Shown here: positions 12,098 through 23,255 of the stretch, piece after piece
Position numbering within the stretch: the stretch's first letter is position 1
Layout: each line of letters begins with the position of its first letter
NCBI RefSeq assembly: GCF_037477895.1
Contig: NZ_CP132744.1
Span: forward strand, 1,674,001-1,738,000
Length of the DNA stretch: 64,000 bases
Direction of reading: 5' to 3'
Origin: Mycetohabitans endofungorum
GTDB taxonomy: Bacteria; Pseudomonadota; Gammaproteobacteria; Burkholderiales; Burkholderiaceae
Made by a program: the position numbers and the translations under genes
Notes under the pieces: model-generated
Told to the model about the DNA's origin: nothing
Database searches by the model: none
Seen by the model: the letters and a program-made list of their open reading frames with translations, nothing else

Positions 12098-13240
12098 CTA
12101 TTGCGGCCGGAAACCGTACAGGTCGCCGTTGCGAGTCTGCACGACCAACGTATTGCCGGCAACGACCGGTTGCGCGATGATCGCGCCTCCTGTCCTCATC
12201 CGTGCGACGAATTCACCGGTGTCACGCGACAGGAAGTGCACAAACCCCTTGTAGTCGCCGACCACCACCGCGCGGCCGACGATCGCCGGCGTACTGACGT
12301 CGCGGCCCTTCAGCTGCGTGTTCTGCCACAGGGACTCGCCGGTCATCGCATCGTACAGCGACACGATCGACCAGTCGTCCGTCGACGCCACGGCACGATC
12401 GTCCTGCGCCAATCCACCATAACTGGAGAACGGCTGCTCCCACAGCGCGCGTCCGCTCAACACGTCGAAGCAACCGATCCGGCCCTGGAACGTCACCGCA
12501 CAGGTCTGCGAGCCGACCAACGTCGGCGCGCCGACTACGTCGTTGATCCGCTCAACTTCGGTGACACCGCGCGGATACGAAACCGGTGTTTGCCAGTACG
12601 CATCGCCACTTTGCAAATTGATTGCGGCAAGCGAGCCGCCCGGGAACCCCGCCAGCACCGCACTGTTGCCAGCGAACGTCATGCCGGTCGCAGTCCGCAG
12701 GTTCAGCGGCACCGCGCGGTTCACATAGACCCATTTCTGCTCGCCGGTCTGCGCGTTAAATGCCGTGATGCGCCCGTCGATCGTACGCACCAGCACGAAG
12801 CCCTGACCCACTGCCGGCGGCGTGACGATCTCACCGGGCGCATTCGCCTTCCACAGTACCTTGCCATCGCCGCCGAGCACGAACACGTCACCTTTGAGCG
12901 TGCCGACCGCGGTCAGCGTGCCGTCGCTGCCAACACCGGCCGACAGATCCGCGCCCACCTTCGTGCGCCAGACCTCCTTGCCATTGGTCGCATCGATCTT
13001 GACCACCGAGCCGTTCGCGCCGGTCGCGTACACATAATCGCCGACCGCGGCGGGGGCGAACAGGTAGCGTCCGGACTTACCCACGCTGGCCTTCCACGCC
13101 TCACGCACCTCGAGCACAGTCTTAATCGGGGCCAGCTCGGTCGGCACGCGACGCGCATCCTTCGTGGACGAACACGCGGCCAGCACGGTCAGCAAAAGCA
13201 GGCACGCGAGCGGCCGGACGTAGCGGATGACAAAATTCAT
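12098..13240 (-). CDS. bamB: Outer-membrane assembly lipoprotein BamB
   Basis: A 380-residue lipoprotein subunit of the BAM complex, which inserts beta-barrel proteins into the outer membrane. The signal peptide ends in a lipobox (LTVLAAC, Cys about residue 23). The rest is an eight-bladed PQQ-type beta-propeller, seen as repeated motifs such as [25 protein letters not shown] and [16 protein letters not shown]. The operon yfgM-bamB-der matches the arrangement in E. coli and Burkholderia. Confidence 0.95.
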   Translation of the reverse strand: MNFVIRYVRPLACLLLLTVLAACSSTKDARRVPTELAPIKTVLEVREAWKASVGKSGRYLFAPAAVGDYVYATGANGSVVKIDATNGKEVWRTKVGADLSAGVGSDGTLTAVGTLKGDVFVLGGDGKVLWKANAPGEIVTPPAVGQGFVLVRTIDGRITAFNAQTGEQKWVYVNRAVPLNLRTATGMTFAGNSAVLAGFPGGSLAAINLQSGDAYWQTPVSYPRGVTEVERINDVVGAPTLVGSQTCAVTFQGRIGCFDVLSGRALWEQPFSSYGGLAQDDRAVASTDDWSIVSLYDAMTGESLWQNTQLKGRDVSTPAIVGRAVVVGDYKGFVHFLSRDTGEFVARMRTGGAIIAQPVVAGNTLVVQTRNGDLYGFRPQ

Positions 13241-13290
13241 GGATCAGTGACGCATTGACGGGTCAATCGGAAATCGAACTGCACGGGGCT

Positions 13291-13920
13291 TCAGCCACCG
13301 AGCGCATCGAGCTTGAACTGGATCAGCTGACGCACGGACGAATCACCGTGCTCGAGCGCCGCCAGCGCGGTCTGGTACGCGGCGCGCGCATCGTCACGCT
13401 TACCCTGCGCGGCCAGCAGGTCACCGCGGCGATCCGCGTACAGACCGCTAAATGCCTGCGGCGGCGGGTCGGACAACAGCTTCAAGCCTGCGTCATAAGC
13501 CTTTTCGTCGATCAACAGCGCGGCGAGCCGCAACCTCGCGATCGCCTTGAACTCGTCGCCGCGCGCCTGATCGACGACCCACTGCAACTGCCCTTTTGCG
13601 CCGGCCACATCCCCTGCCGTATACAACGCCTTGGCGGCCGCCAGCGCGCTGAGCGGTGCATAGGCGGTGCCGCCGAAGCGCGCTTCCATGTCCGCCGCAA
13701 CCCGAGCAATCTGTGTTTTGTCCCCTGAGGCCACCGCTTGCTGGATCGTGTCATAGAACACCGCGGCCTGCGCCGCCTGGCGCCGCTGCCACCCGTTCCA
13801 ACCGTTATAGGCGGCCCCCGCCAGCAGCGCAGCGAGCACGACCCAGGTCAGCGCATTGCCCCACTTCGCCCACCAGGCCTTCAGGTCGTCGAGGGTTTCT
13901 TGTTCGTGGTGGTAACTCAT
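13291..13920 (-). CDS. YfgM-like tetratricopeptide membrane protein
   Basis: A 209-residue inner-membrane protein. A cytoplasmic N terminus (MSYHHEQETLDDLKAWWAKW) leads into one membrane segment (TWVVLAALLAGAAYNGWNG) and then a periplasmic TPR-like helical domain rich in Ala. E. coli YfgM associates with the SecYEG/PpiD periplasmic chaperone site, and the same role is inferred here. It lies between hisS and bamB, as in E. coli. Confidence 0.9.
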   Translation of the reverse strand: MSYHHEQETLDDLKAWWAKWGNALTWVVLAALLAGAAYNGWNGWQRRQAAQAAVFYDTIQQAVASGDKTQIARVAADMEARFGGTAYAPLSALAAAKALYTAGDVAGAKGQLQWVVDQARGDEFKAIARLRLAALLIDEKAYDAGLKLLSDPPPQAFSGLYADRRGDLLAAQGKRDDARAAYQTALAALEHGDSSVRQLIQFKLDALGG

Positions 13921-13939
13921 TTAATGGATACTCGCCTGG

Positions 13940-15280
13940 TCATTCATTCGTCGCCTTGTCAGCGGGTGCAACCATCGCATCGATCAGGAATTCGGTCAAG
14001 CGTTCAGCCGGCACCCGTTGCTGCACGCCATCTGAGCCCGCCGGATCGCCACGCAACGCCTTGATCGACACCTCGTCGCACTGAACCTCGTCGTCACCGA
14101 GGATTACCGCATACGCGGCACCGCTCGCATCGGCGCGCTTCATCTGCGACTTGAAACTCGCCGGTGCGCCGTCGGCACTGCAGTGCAGGATCACATCCAG
14201 CCCCGTGTCACGCAACCGCTCGGCGATCACGAACGCACGCTCGCGCGCCGCGTCACCCTGGTGCACGATGTACACGTCGCAGCCTTCATCGGGCGGCACC
14301 AGTTGATCCTCGCGCAGCAGTTCCAGAATGCGCTCGACGCCCAGGGCCCAGCCGCACGCCGGCGCCGGTTTGCCGCCGAGTTGTTCGATCAGCGGGTCAT
14401 ATCGGCCGCCGCCGGCGACAGTACCTTGCGCGCCAAGCTTGTCAGTCACCCACTCGAATACCGTTAGGTTGTAGTAGTCCAGCCCCCGCACGAGCCGGGG
14501 GTTGATCGTAAATGGAATGTTGTTCGCACTCAGCAACCGTTGCACGCCTTCGAAATGCGCAAGCGACGCGTCCCCCAGAAAGTCGATCAGCTTCGGCGCA
14601 TTCGCTACAACGTCCTGCATCGCGGGGTTCTTCGTGTCGAGCACGCGCAACGGGTTCGTATACAGCCGACGCTTCGCATCATCGTCGAGCAACTCGACGT
14701 GCCGCTCCAGGTACGCGATCAACTCATTGCGGTGAGCGGCGCGTTCCTGCGCCTGTCCGAGCGAATTAAGCTCCAGCCGGATGCCCGTGAGGCCCAGATC
14801 GTCCCAAAGCCGTTGACACATCAGGATGATCTCCGCATCGGCATCCGGGCCAGCGAAACCGAGCGCCTCGACGCCGACCTGGTGAAACTGCCGGTAGCGA
14901 CCGCGCTGTGGCCGCTCGTGGCGGAACATCGGTCCGATATACCAGAGCCGCTTCGGGCCGTCGTACAGTAGGTTGTGCTCGATCGCCGCACGCACCACGG
15001 CAGCGGTGTTCTCAGGACGCATCGTCAATTGCTCGCCGTTCAGCGAATCGACGAAGCTGTACATTTCCTTTTCGACAATATCGGTCACTTCGCCGATACC
15101 ACGGGTGAACAATGGCGTATGCTCGACGATCGGCGTACGGATGTTTTGGTATCCGTAGGCGCGCAGCATCGATTTGACCGTGCTCTCAAAAAACTCCCAC
15201 AGCCCGGCGTCGCGCGGCAGGATGTCGTTCATTCCCTTGACGCCGGTCAGCTTCTCTAGTTTACGTTTCTGTTCTGTCAT
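13940..15280 (-). CDS. hisS: Histidyl-tRNA synthetase
   Basis: A 446-residue class II aminoacyl-tRNA synthetase that charges tRNA-His. It has the N-terminal [13 protein letters not shown], motif 2 ([21 protein letters not shown]), the histidine-binding signature [15 protein letters not shown], motif 3 ([11 protein letters not shown]) and a C-terminal HGTP anticodon-binding domain. Its start overlaps the ispG stop (ATGA at 15277-15280), so the two are translationally coupled. Confidence 0.98.
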   Translation of the reverse strand: MTEQKRKLEKLTGVKGMNDILPRDAGLWEFFESTVKSMLRAYGYQNIRTPIVEHTPLFTRGIGEVTDIVEKEMYSFVDSLNGEQLTMRPENTAAVVRAAIEHNLLYDGPKRLWYIGPMFRHERPQRGRYRQFHQVGVEALGFAGPDADAEIILMCQRLWDDLGLTGIRLELNSLGQAQERAAHRNELIAYLERHVELLDDDAKRRLYTNPLRVLDTKNPAMQDVVANAPKLIDFLGDASLAHFEGVQRLLSANNIPFTINPRLVRGLDYYNLTVFEWVTDKLGAQGTVAGGGRYDPLIEQLGGKPAPACGWALGVERILELLREDQLVPPDEGCDVYIVHQGDAARERAFVIAERLRDTGLDVILHCSADGAPASFKSQMKRADASGAAYAVILGDDEVQCDEVSIKALRGDPAGSDGVQQRVPAERLTEFLIDAMVAPADKATNE

Positions 15281-16662
15281 GTCGATTCAATGATGACCCG
15301 GGCTGGAGACCGTGCTTCGCACGCCACTTCACTCGCTGGCGTCGTGCCATAGGTGCGCTGGACATAGTCGTTGACGATATCCTGAAATTCCTCCGCAATG
15401 CGCGCGCCGCGCAGCGTGGTCGTTTTCACGCCGTCGATGAACACGGGCGCGGCTGGATTTTCGCCGGTTCCCGGCAGGCTGATGCCGATATTCGCGTGCT
15501 TGGACTCGCCCGGACCATTGACGATACAGCCCATCACCGCGACATTCATCGTCTCCACGCCCGGATACTGCTTGCGCCACACCGGCATCTGCGTGCGCAG
15601 ATAGTCCTGAATTCGTGACGCCAGCTCCTGGAACACGGTGCTCGTCGTGCGGCCGCAACCCGGACACGCGATCACCATCGGCGTGAACGAGCGTAGCCCC
15701 ATCGTCTGCAAAATCTCCTGGGCGACGACAACCTCACCGGTACGCGAAGCGCCCGGCTCCGGCGTCAGCGAGACCCGAATCGTGTCGCCGATGCCCTGCT
15801 GCAGCAGCACCGACAGCGCAGCGGCCGACGCGACCATGCCCTTTGAACCCATGCCCGCCTCGGTCAGCCCCAAATGCAGCGCAAAGCCACAGCGCAGCGA
15901 CAGCGCCTGATAGACCGCGATCAGGTCCTGCACGCCACTGACCTTGCATGAAAGCACGATGCGCTCGCGCCCCAAGCCCAGCTCGACAGCCCGTTCGGCC
16001 GAGCCGATCGCGGACTGGATCAGTGCCTCGTACATCACGCTTTGCGCGTCCCAGGGCGTCGCACGCCGCGCATTCTCGTCCATCATCTGCGCAAGCAGGT
16101 CCTGGTCCAGGCTTCCCCAATTCACGCCGATGCGCACCGGCTTGTCATGGCGGATCGCCGCCTCAATCATCTGCGCGAATTGCGTGCCGCGCTTGGCGCC
16201 CTGACCGACGTTGCCCGGGTTGATTCGGTACTTCGATAACGCCTGCGCGCAATCCGGATAGTCGCGCAGCAGCAGATGACCGTTGTAGTGGAAGTCGCCG
16301 ACCAGCGGCACGTTCACGCCCATGCGGTCAAGTTGCTCACGGATGGCCGGCACCGCGGCCGCGGCCTCGGGCGTGTTAACCGTGATGCGCACCAACTCGG
16401 AGCCGGCCTGCGCAAGCTCCTTGATCTGGATCGCGGTACCGATCGGATCGGCAGTATCGGTGTTCGTCATCGACTGTACGCGCACCGGCGCGCCACCGCC
16501 AATCGTCACCGTATGGTCCTGCCAACGCACCGTAACCACATGCGTGCGACGCCTTAGCGCAGGGCCACCGAACACCGGTTCGTCCGACGCGACCCGGCTT
16601 GCTACCGGCGCACCGCCGGATTCAAACAGAATATTGGACTGCATCGAATTACCCGATTGCAT
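15277..16662 (-). CDS. ispG: 4-hydroxy-3-methylbut-2-enyl diphosphate synthase IspG
   Basis: A 461-residue iron-sulfur enzyme that converts MEcPP to HMBPP in the MEP isoprenoid pathway. The N-terminal TIM barrel shows [11 protein letters not shown] and RINPGNVG. The C-terminal cluster domain has the [4Fe-4S] ligands in [12 protein letters not shown] and [12 protein letters not shown]. It is the longer proteobacterial form, with a helical insert. It lies between rodZ and hisS in the conserved order. Confidence 0.97.
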   Translation of the reverse strand: MQSGNSMQSNILFESGGAPVASRVASDEPVFGGPALRRRTHVVTVRWQDHTVTIGGGAPVRVQSMTNTDTADPIGTAIQIKELAQAGSELVRITVNTPEAAAAVPAIREQLDRMGVNVPLVGDFHYNGHLLLRDYPDCAQALSKYRINPGNVGQGAKRGTQFAQMIEAAIRHDKPVRIGVNWGSLDQDLLAQMMDENARRATPWDAQSVMYEALIQSAIGSAERAVELGLGRERIVLSCKVSGVQDLIAVYQALSLRCGFALHLGLTEAGMGSKGMVASAAALSVLLQQGIGDTIRVSLTPEPGASRTGEVVVAQEILQTMGLRSFTPMVIACPGCGRTTSTVFQELASRIQDYLRTQMPVWRKQYPGVETMNVAVMGCIVNGPGESKHANIGISLPGTGENPAAPVFIDGVKTTTLRGARIAEEFQDIVNDYVQRTYGTTPASEVACEARSPARVIIEST

Positions 16663-16770
16663 GACACACTCATCCTATTGAGCACCGTGCGACCGCGTTG
16701 CGACAGACGCACGGCTGCACGGGGCTGATCGCCACTGACCTTGACCTTGCCGCGCTCGCCCTATCCTTCG

Positions 16771-17793
16771 TTACGGCAGACTGAAACGCGCGATGTTGCC
16801 CTGCGCGCCATCGTATTTTGCAGACGGAACCGGCTTGCCGTCGAGCGACATCGCCTCGATACCCGCCTTGTTGCCCACTGTCACGCGAAACGGCGCAATG
16901 CCTTGTACACGCTTCTCGTCTCCCGCGCGCAGCAAACCGGAAAATAACGGCTCGCCATCGCGCTGCCGCACGCTGAACCAACTGTCTTGCGACACCTTGA
17001 TGGTTACCGCCGCCTCGCCGTCGGCCAGCACCGGTGCGGCCTCCGACGTTGGCGACGCGTCGCCCGTCCGGGCATTGGCCGCAATCGCAGGCGACACCGG
17101 CGCTGACGCGAGCGCCGCGGCCGTCGATGCTGCGGACAACGCGTCCGCGCCCGACGACGCATCAAGCGCCGCGGGCCGCGGCAATTCAGTCAGCGTGCTC
17201 GTCGCCGACGCCAGCTGCACACCCACCGGCGCGGCGCCCGGCGATGCAGCGCCGTCGTGCTCAACTGCGTCCGCACCGCCGATCTTCAGGCGGGCGATCC
17301 AGCCTCCGCCCGCCTCGCCGCCAGTGCGCCATACTGCGATGACCGCCACCAGCGCAATCACGAACGCGACGATCCACACCCATGGCCGGCGCCTAGGGGC
17401 GCCCCCCAAATTCATCACGACACGCCCCCGCGGCAGCCCCGCGCCACTGTTCGATGGCAGCGATAGGTCGGGCTCGATCGGCCCGCTGGTGCGTCGCAGC
17501 GTATCGGTCAGCGGCGTCGGATCGGCCCCGAGCATCTTCGCATAGCTGCGCACTACGCCAATCGCAAACGTCGTATCCGGCAGGTGACTGTGATCGCCTG
17601 ATTCCAACTCACGCAACTTGTACGGCGCGACTTTCAGCCGCGCGGACACATCCTCGATCGACCATCTTTTGGCCTCGCGCAGCTTTTCGAGCTGCGCACC
17701 GACCTGCCGCGCGGACTCCGCCGCGGCGCCCGGATCCGGCCGTCTGGCCGTGGCGCTCGAGTCGTGCGGTGTCAGATGCTGCTGGTCACTCAT
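16771..17793 (-). CDS. rodZ: RodZ-like helix-turn-helix membrane protein
   Basis: A 340-residue cell-shape protein that would link MreB to the elongation machinery. The layout is a cytoplasmic HTH domain (residues about 25-95; LREAKRWSIEDVSARLKV, YKLRELESGDHSHLP), a basic linker, one membrane segment (WVWIVAFVIALVAVIAVW, about 138-156), an Ala/Ser/Thr-rich periplasmic stretch and a C-terminal DUF4115 beta domain (VSQDSWFSVRQRDGEPLFSG). It sits upstream of ispG, as in other Burkholderia-group genomes. Confidence 0.9.
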   Translation of the reverse strand: MSDQQHLTPHDSSATARRPDPGAAAESARQVGAQLEKLREAKRWSIEDVSARLKVAPYKLRELESGDHSHLPDTTFAIGVVRSYAKMLGADPTPLTDTLRRTSGPIEPDLSLPSNSGAGLPRGRVVMNLGGAPRRRPWVWIVAFVIALVAVIAVWRTGGEAGGGWIARLKIGGADAVEHDGAASPGAAPVGVQLASATSTLTELPRPAALDASSGADALSAASTAAALASAPVSPAIAANARTGDASPTSEAAPVLADGEAAVTIKVSQDSWFSVRQRDGEPLFSGLLRAGDEKRVQGIAPFRVTVGNKAGIEAMSLDGKPVPSAKYDGAQGNIARFSLP

Positions 17794-18044
17794 CCCTAAT
17801 TCCTCACTGGAATTCTTTTCGTTGCTCGCGGCGCCGCGAGCTGATCTCGCCTAAACGATGAGCCCAAATGGAGCAAGGCCGGCAAACCGTCGTTCACCGG
17901 CACCGGAATGACTCAAATCATGCGTACGACCGCGGTACACGGCACAAAATCCCGCGACGCACACATCGGGACCTGATCGTCGCGATCCCGGCCCTGCCGG
18001 GGCAAGTCCCCATTTTTGCCCCGTCCTGCCTCCGCCGCCATACG

Positions 18045-19178
18045 TCATACCGCGCGCACCCCGATCGCCGCGAGACCGGTACGCGCGTCGCGCCGCCTGC
18101 GTTCCGCCACGCGGGTACGGTCGCGGACCTCGCCGGCCAACTGCCCGCAGGCCGCATCGATATCATCGCCGCGCGTCCTGCGCACGGTCGTCACGACACC
18201 CGCATCGATCAGGATCTGCGCGAACTGCTTGATCCGCTCCGGATGGGAGCGCAACAGCCCGGACTCAGGAAACGGATTGAACGGTATCAGATTGAATTTG
18301 CACGGCACGTCGCGCGTCAGCGCGAGCAATTGCCGCGCGTGCTCATCACTGTCATTGATGCCGTCCAGCATGCAATACTCGAACGTAATGAAATCGCGTG
18401 GTGCAACACGCAAATACCGGTGACATGCCGCCATCAATTCCGCAAGCGGGTACTTTCGGTTCAGTGGCACCAATTCGTCGCGCAACGCGTCGTTAGGGGC
18501 GTGCAGTGACACAGCCAGCGCCACCGGCAATTCGGCCGCCAGCCGGTCAATCATCGGCACGACGCCCGACGTGGACAGCGTCACGCGGCGACGCGACAAT
18601 CCGTACGCGTGGTCGTCAAGCATCAGCCGCATGGCCGGCACCACCGCATCGAAATTCAGCAGCGGCTCGCCCATGCCCATCATCACGACGTTCGTGATCA
18701 CCCGTTCACCGGGAGCAAGGCCACCGAGCGCAGCGCGCAGCGCGAACTCAGCCATCCACAACTGGCCAATGATCTCGCCGACGCCAAGGTTACGCGAAAA
18801 GCCCTGCTTGCCCGTCGAGCAGAAGCGACAGTTCACCGCGCAGCCAGCCTGCGACGACACGCATAGCGTGCCACGTCCCTGCTCCGGGATATACACGGTC
18901 TCTACCGCGTTGCCTTCGCCCACGTCGAGCAGCCACTTGCGCGTGCCGTCCGCGGACGTGTGGTCTTGCAGCACCGCGGGATGATGAATCGATGCGCAGG
19001 TCTTCAGCTTGTCGCGCAGCGATTTTGCGAGATCGGTCATCGCGTCAAAATCGCTGACGCCACCGTGATGGATCCACCGCTGCAATTGGCGCGCGCGAAA
19101 CGGCTTCTCGCCAAGGCTCGCGCAGTACGCAACGAGGCCCGCAGCATCGAAATCCAAAAGATTGACCGTGTCAGTCAT
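18045..19178 (-). CDS. rlmN: 23S rRNA/tRNA adenine-C2 methyltransferase RlmN
   Basis: A radical-SAM enzyme of 377 residues that methylates C2 of A2503 in 23S rRNA and A37 in some tRNAs. The CxxxCxxC cluster motif is in [25 protein letters not shown] and the late catalytic Cys ([17 protein letters not shown]) are present. Of two adjacent ATGs (19184 and 19178), the second has the better-spaced AGG. A 250-base gap separates it from rodZ. Confidence 0.96.
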   Translation of the reverse strand: MTDTVNLLDFDAAGLVAYCASLGEKPFRARQLQRWIHHGGVSDFDAMTDLAKSLRDKLKTCASIHHPAVLQDHTSADGTRKWLLDVGEGNAVETVYIPEQGRGTLCVSSQAGCAVNCRFCSTGKQGFSRNLGVGEIIGQLWMAEFALRAALGGLAPGERVITNVVMMGMGEPLLNFDAVVPAMRLMLDDHAYGLSRRRVTLSTSGVVPMIDRLAAELPVALAVSLHAPNDALRDELVPLNRKYPLAELMAACHRYLRVAPRDFITFEYCMLDGINDSDEHARQLLALTRDVPCKFNLIPFNPFPESGLLRSHPERIKQFAQILIDAGVVTTVRRTRGDDIDAACGQLAGEVRDRTRVAERRRRDARTGLAAIGVRAV

Positions 19179-19287
19179 TGTCATGCCTGCCGTCTCAGAT
19201 GGCGCCCGCAGCGGCGGCACACCGCGCCGCCCATCCAACCCGTGCTCGCAGGCGCGGGCTTAGCCGGCGCAGCCGGCTTACCGTCGC

Positions 19288-19713
19288 TCAGCGCGAGTAG
19301 ACGTTCACTTCCGGAAAGAAAAAGGCGACCTCGATAGCTGCCGTTTCCGGCGCGTCGGAGCCGTGCACCGCATTGGCATCAATGCTGTCCGCGAAATCCG
19401 CCCGAATGGTACCCTTTTCCGCCTTCTTCGGATCGGTCGCACCCATCAGCTCACGATTCTTCGCGATCGCACCTTCGCCCTCGAGCACCTGAATCATGAC
19501 CGGGCCCGACACCATGAACTCGACCAAATCCTTGAAGAAAGGCCGCTCCCTGTGCACCGCGTAAAACTTTTCCGCATCCGCGCGCGACAAATGGACCATG
19601 CGGGCCGCGATGATTTTCAGCCCGGCCTGCTCGAACCGGCTGTAGATTTGACCGATCACATTCTTTGCGACAGCATCGGGTTTGATAATCGACAGGGTGC
19701 GCTCGATCGCCAT
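19288..19713 (-). CDS. ndk: Nucleoside diphosphate kinase
   Basis: A 141-residue enzyme that equalises nucleoside triphosphate pools through a phospho-histidine. The substrate helix [12 protein letters not shown] opens the protein and the catalytic His lies in [17 protein letters not shown] ribosome binding site lies 8 bases before the ATG. It is divergently transcribed from the Bax-inhibitor-like gene; the intergenic region holds a perfect palindrome at 19800-19817. Confidence 0.98.
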   Translation of the reverse strand: MAIERTLSIIKPDAVAKNVIGQIYSRFEQAGLKIIAARMVHLSRADAEKFYAVHRERPFFKDLVEFMVSGPVMIQVLEGEGAIAKNRELMGATDPKKAEKGTIRADFADSIDANAVHGSDAPETAAIEVAFFFPEVNVYSR

Positions 19714-19799
19714 GAAAAAAACTCCGGGAAAATGAGGAAGTTACGAAGTCCACCGAATCCGCCATTCTAACACGAGCCGGTGTATCATTGGCAGGGAAC

Positions 19800-19817
19800 C
19801 CTTACAGCACTGTAAGG
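19800..19817. promoter_or_regulatory. Perfect 8-2-8 palindrome between ndk and the Bax-inhibitor gene
   Basis: CCTTACAG, a 2-base spacer, then CTGTAAGG. It lies about 87 bases before the ndk start and 98 bases before the opposite gene, where an operator could act on either promoter. No protein can be named from the sequence. Confidence 0.4.
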
Positions 19818-19914
19818 CTCTAATGTCACGTGTGGTTCGGCCATCGGACTGCCGCGAAGAAGCGGCGGGTGATGCCGGCACCGTTTGCAAGTCAAGATAA
19901 CGCAAGGAGAAACC

Positions 19915-20616
19915 ATGGCTGACTCTCGTACCTACGGGTTTGGGCGTACTGGCACCGTCGTCTCAACCGAAACGCGAAATAGGGTACTGCGCAACACGTA
20001 CTGGCTACTGGCACTGTCGATGGTTCCGACCGTGTTCGGCGCGTGGCTCGGAGTCGCAACCGGCTTTTCGCTATTTGCCGCCACCTCGCCAATGATGAGC
20101 GTGCTGGCTTTCCTCGCGATCGCGTTCGGCTTCATGTTCGCGATCGAGCGGACCAAGCACAGCGCAGTGGGCGTGTTTGTGCTGCTCGGCTTTACGTTCT
20201 TCATGGGCCTGATGCTGTCGCGTCTGCTGAGCTTTATTCTCGGCTTCACGAACGGCCCGTCGCTGATCATGCTTGCCTTCGGTGGCACCAGTCTGATCTT
20301 CGCGGCGATGGCAACGGTCGCCACGGTCAGCAAGCGCGACTTTTCTGGCTTGGGCAAATGGTTGTTCGTCGGCGTGCTCGTACTGCTGCTGGCCTCGGTT
20401 GCGAATGTGTTCCTGCACCTGCCGGCATTGATGCTGACGGTGTCGGTTTTGGCGATCGTCATCTTCTCGGCCTACATGCTGTTCGACGTGCAACGCGTGG
20501 TCAACGGTGGCGAAACGAACTATATCAGCGCGACGCTGATGATCTATCTAGACGTGTACAATGTGTTCACGAATCTGCTAGCGCTGCTCGGCATTTTTGG
20601 CGGCAACCGCAACTAA
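19915..20616 (+). CDS. Bax inhibitor-1/YccA family membrane protein
   Basis: A 233-residue integral membrane protein with seven hydrophobic segments, of the BI-1/YccA/YbhL family. Bacterial members are linked to calcium leak or to FtsH interaction (YccA). Typical motifs are TYWLLALSMVPTVFGAW, NGPSLIMLAFGGTSLIFAAM and the C-terminal ISATLMIYLDVYNVFTNLL. The ATG at 19915 has a strong AAGGAG site. A codon 30 bases upstream in the same frame lacks one. A terminator follows at 20682. Confidence 0.93.
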   Translation: MADSRTYGFGRTGTVVSTETRNRVLRNTYWLLALSMVPTVFGAWLGVATGFSLFAATSPMMSVLAFLAIAFGFMFAIERTKHSAVGVFVLLGFTFFMGLMLSRLLSFILGFTNGPSLIMLAFGGTSLIFAAMATVATVSKRDFSGLGKWLFVGVLVLLLASVANVFLHLPALMLTVSVLAIVIFSAYMLFDVQRVVNGGETNYISATLMIYLDVYNVFTNLLALLGIFGGNRN

Positions 20617-20681
20617 GCCGTCACGCCCCAGCGCTGTGACGGGGCACGGGGCACGGCGCACGGGGCACGTCTAAACTAGCA

Positions 20682-20710
20682 AGCGCGGGGGCGAGCCTCC
20701 GCGCTTTTTT
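20682..20710 (+). terminator. Rho-independent terminator after the Bax-inhibitor gene
   Basis: A GC-rich stem (20682-20691 with 20696-20705, allowing one G-T pair) is followed by six T. A short GC-rich repeat (units of GGGGCAC) lies just upstream at 20635-20669. Confidence 0.8.
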
Positions 20711-20820
20711 CATCGGCGCATCCCAGCGCTGCCCTGTCGCACGCACGCTGCCTGCACAGCGCGCACCCCTACCACCGCCCTTACCGCCCCCCATCCTTTC
20801 TGGCCGTCAGCCGCTGCGGG

Positions 20821-22281
20821 TCATGCATGCTCGAAACAGGCGATCGACTCGACGTGCGACGTGTGCGGAAACATGTTCACGACGCCCGCGCCAACCAGCC
20901 GATAGCCAGCCTCGTGCACCAGCAACCCAGCATCGCGCGCCAGCGTAGCCGGATTACATGACACATAGACGATCCGCCCTGGCAAGCACGCCGCGTCGCC
21001 GTTCTGTGCCAGCTCGCTCAGCGCTTTTGCCACGGCCAGCGCGCCTTCGCGCGGCGGATCGATGAGGAACTTGTCAAACCGGCCGAGCGCGTGCAAATCG
21101 GCGGCGCCCACCTCGAACAAATTGCGCGTGGCAAACGATGTGCGTGCCTCGAGACCATTGACACGGGCATTGGCCTGCGCGCGCTGCGTCAGTGCCTCAC
21201 TGCCTTCAATGCCGACCACCTCGCGCGCGCGCCGTGCCAGCGGCAACGTGAAATTGCCCAGCCCGCAGAACAAATCTAGCACGCGGTCGGTACGCGCTGG
21301 CGCAAGCAGCCGCACTGCCCTGCCAACCAGCGCCCGGTTGATCTGGTGATTGACCTGCGTGAAGTCGGTCGGCTTGAACGGCATCCGGATGTCGAACTCC
21401 GGCAGCGTGTAGGCCAGTTCGACATTGACCGGGTAGAACGGCATGACGCTGTCGGGCCCCTTAGGCTGCAGCCAGAATTGCACGCCGTGCTGGTCAGCAA
21501 ACGCGCGCAGCAGTGCCTCGTCCTGTTCGGTCAGCGGCTCAAGCACCCGCAATACCAGCGCGGTGAGCGCGTCACCGATCGCCAACTCGATCTGCGGCAG
21601 CCGGTCCCGAATCGATAGCGACCCGACCAGCCGGCGCAACGGCACGAGCAGCGCCGATACGTGCGGCGGCAGCACCTCGCACCGCGTCATGTCAGCCACG
21701 TAGCTGCTTTTCTTTTCATGGAACCCGACCAACACGCCGCCCTTTTTCACGACGTTGCGCACGGTGAGTCGGGCACGATAGCGGTATCCCCATGACGGAC
21801 CGCCTATCGGCCGATAGATTTGTTCCGCGCGCAGCTTAGCCAAGTGCGATAGATTGTCTTCCAGCACCCGCTGCTTGACCGCGACCTGCGCGCGCGCGTC
21901 CAAATGCTGCATCGAGCATCCGCCACAGGTGCCAAAAAACTGGCATTGCGGCGTGGTGCGCATACTGCTGGCGCGCAATATCTTGACGATTTGCGCCTGC
22001 TCGTAGCTCGGCTTCTTGCGAAAGCTCGAGTACGACACAGTTTCGCCCGGCAACGCACCCTCGACGAAGATGACCTTACCGGGCACACCCTGCTCATCGA
22101 TCTGCCGCCCCACACCGCGCGCTTCCATATCGAGCGACTCGATGTCGACCACGGGCGCAACGCGCGGTGCAGTCGCCACGCTCGACAACGTCGCGCGGGC
22201 AGGGCTTGCGCTAATCGACACAACATCGGCCGATGCGGCGTCAGCCAACGTGGTGGCCTTCGGCTGTACGGTGTGAACCAC
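20821..22281 (-). CDS. rlmD: 23S rRNA m5U1939 methyltransferase RlmD
   Basis: A 486-residue SAM-dependent RNA methyltransferase. An N-terminal TRAM-like domain ([20 protein letters not shown]) is followed by the [4Fe-4S] ligands in [14 protein letters not shown] and a later Cys in DMTRCEVL. The Rossmann domain has [14 protein letters not shown] and the catalytic Cys in [13 protein letters not shown]. An N-terminal extension of about 45 Ser/Ala/Thr-rich residues is unusual, and a start nearer the TRAM domain is possible. Confidence 0.95.
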   Translation of the reverse strand: MVHTVQPKATTLADAASADVVSISASPARATLSSVATAPRVAPVVDIESLDMEARGVGRQIDEQGVPGKVIFVEGALPGETVSYSSFRKKPSYEQAQIVKILRASSMRTTPQCQFFGTCGGCSMQHLDARAQVAVKQRVLEDNLSHLAKLRAEQIYRPIGGPSWGYRYRARLTVRNVVKKGGVLVGFHEKKSSYVADMTRCEVLPPHVSALLVPLRRLVGSLSIRDRLPQIELAIGDALTALVLRVLEPLTEQDEALLRAFADQHGVQFWLQPKGPDSVMPFYPVNVELAYTLPEFDIRMPFKPTDFTQVNHQINRALVGRAVRLLAPARTDRVLDLFCGLGNFTLPLARRAREVVGIEGSEALTQRAQANARVNGLEARTSFATRNLFEVGAADLHALGRFDKFLIDPPREGALAVAKALSELAQNGDAACLPGRIVYVSCNPATLARDAGLLVHEAGYRLVGAGVVNMFPHTSHVESIACFEHA

Positions 22282-22478
22282 CTTGAAACTTCCTGGTTTG
22301 TGACGAAAATTGAAATTGTAGACTAGCGATGCTGGGCCCGGCAGCTTTATTCTTCACCGCCAAAGCCCCCGATGCGGATCATGGATTAGCATATCCAATG
22401 GGGATGCGGTATTGACGCTCGTATTCGAGTTTAATTGAAGCGTGACCACGGCGCGCCTGCCGCCGCGCGCCTGCCCCG

Positions 22479-23255
22479 TCAGTCAGCAAAGCCCGCCAGA
22501 TAGTCCCGCCAATGGGGTGCGCTTTCGCGGGCCAATGCGTCGCGCACCAATGTGACTTCGTCCTCATAGTCCGCCGCACTCAACACGCCGCGCATCAGCT
22601 GGAAGCGGCAATACAGCAGATACGTGTTTACAACGTCTGTCTCGCAGTAGTGGCGGATCTCGGCGATGCGGCCCTGCTGGAACGCGTCCCATACCTGTGA
22701 GCCATCCATGCCCATCTTGCCCGGAAACCCGCACAGCTTGGCCAATGCGTCCAGCGGCGCGTTCGCGCGGGCGTTGTACATCGCCAACACGTCCATTAGA
22801 TCAGTATGACGAGCATGATACCGGCTGATGTAGTTATTCCATTTGAAGTCCCGATCACAGTCACCGAGGTCCCAATATTTCGGTGCAACGACACCATTGA
22901 CCAGCGCACGATAGTGCAGGACCGGCAAATCAAAGCCGCACCCGTTCCACGACACCAATTGCGGCGTGTACTTCTCGATCACCCGATAAAACAACTGGAT
23001 CAGCACGGCTTCCGGATCCTGTGGCGTGCCCAGCGAGCGTACGCGAAACCCGTCCCGGTCACGGAACACGCACGAGATCGCGGCCACCCGCTGCAAATGC
23101 AGTGGCAGGAAATCAGAACCTGTTTTTTCGCGGCGCGCGGCAAACGCGCACTCAGCGACGTCGGCATCGGACATCGTCGCGGGCCATGACTCCAGCTTGC
23201 GAATGCCGGCCACGTCGGGAATGGTCTCGATATCGAAGACGAGTACCGGGATCAC
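22479..23255 (-). CDS. Predicted 3'-5' exonuclease, PolB-like DEDD family
   Basis: A 258-residue RNase H-fold exonuclease of the family often annotated as predicted 3'-5' exonuclease related to the PolB proofreading domain. Motif I is VFDIETIPD, motif [12 protein letters not shown], and motif [17 protein letters not shown] with the last catalytic Asp. Its cellular substrate is unknown. The start overlaps the rpoS stop (23252-23255), so it is the distal gene of the rpoS transcript. Confidence 0.88.
   Translation of the reverse strand: MIPVLVFDIETIPDVAGIRKLESWPATMSDADVAECAFAARREKTGSDFLPLHLQRVAAISCVFRDRDGFRVRSLGTPQDPEAVLIQLFYRVIEKYTPQLVSWNGCGFDLPVLHYRALVNGVVAPKYWDLGDCDRDFKWNNYISRYHARHTDLMDVLAMYNARANAPLDALAKLCGFPGKMGMDGSQVWDAFQQGRIAEIRHYCETDVVNTYLLYCRFQLMRGVLSAADYEDEVTLVRDALARESAPHWRDYLAGFAD

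Noticed and set aside
11107..12180. A 357-codon plus-strand frame across der
   Set aside because: It is the complement of the well-supported der gene; the long shadow frame results from high GC at third codon positions.
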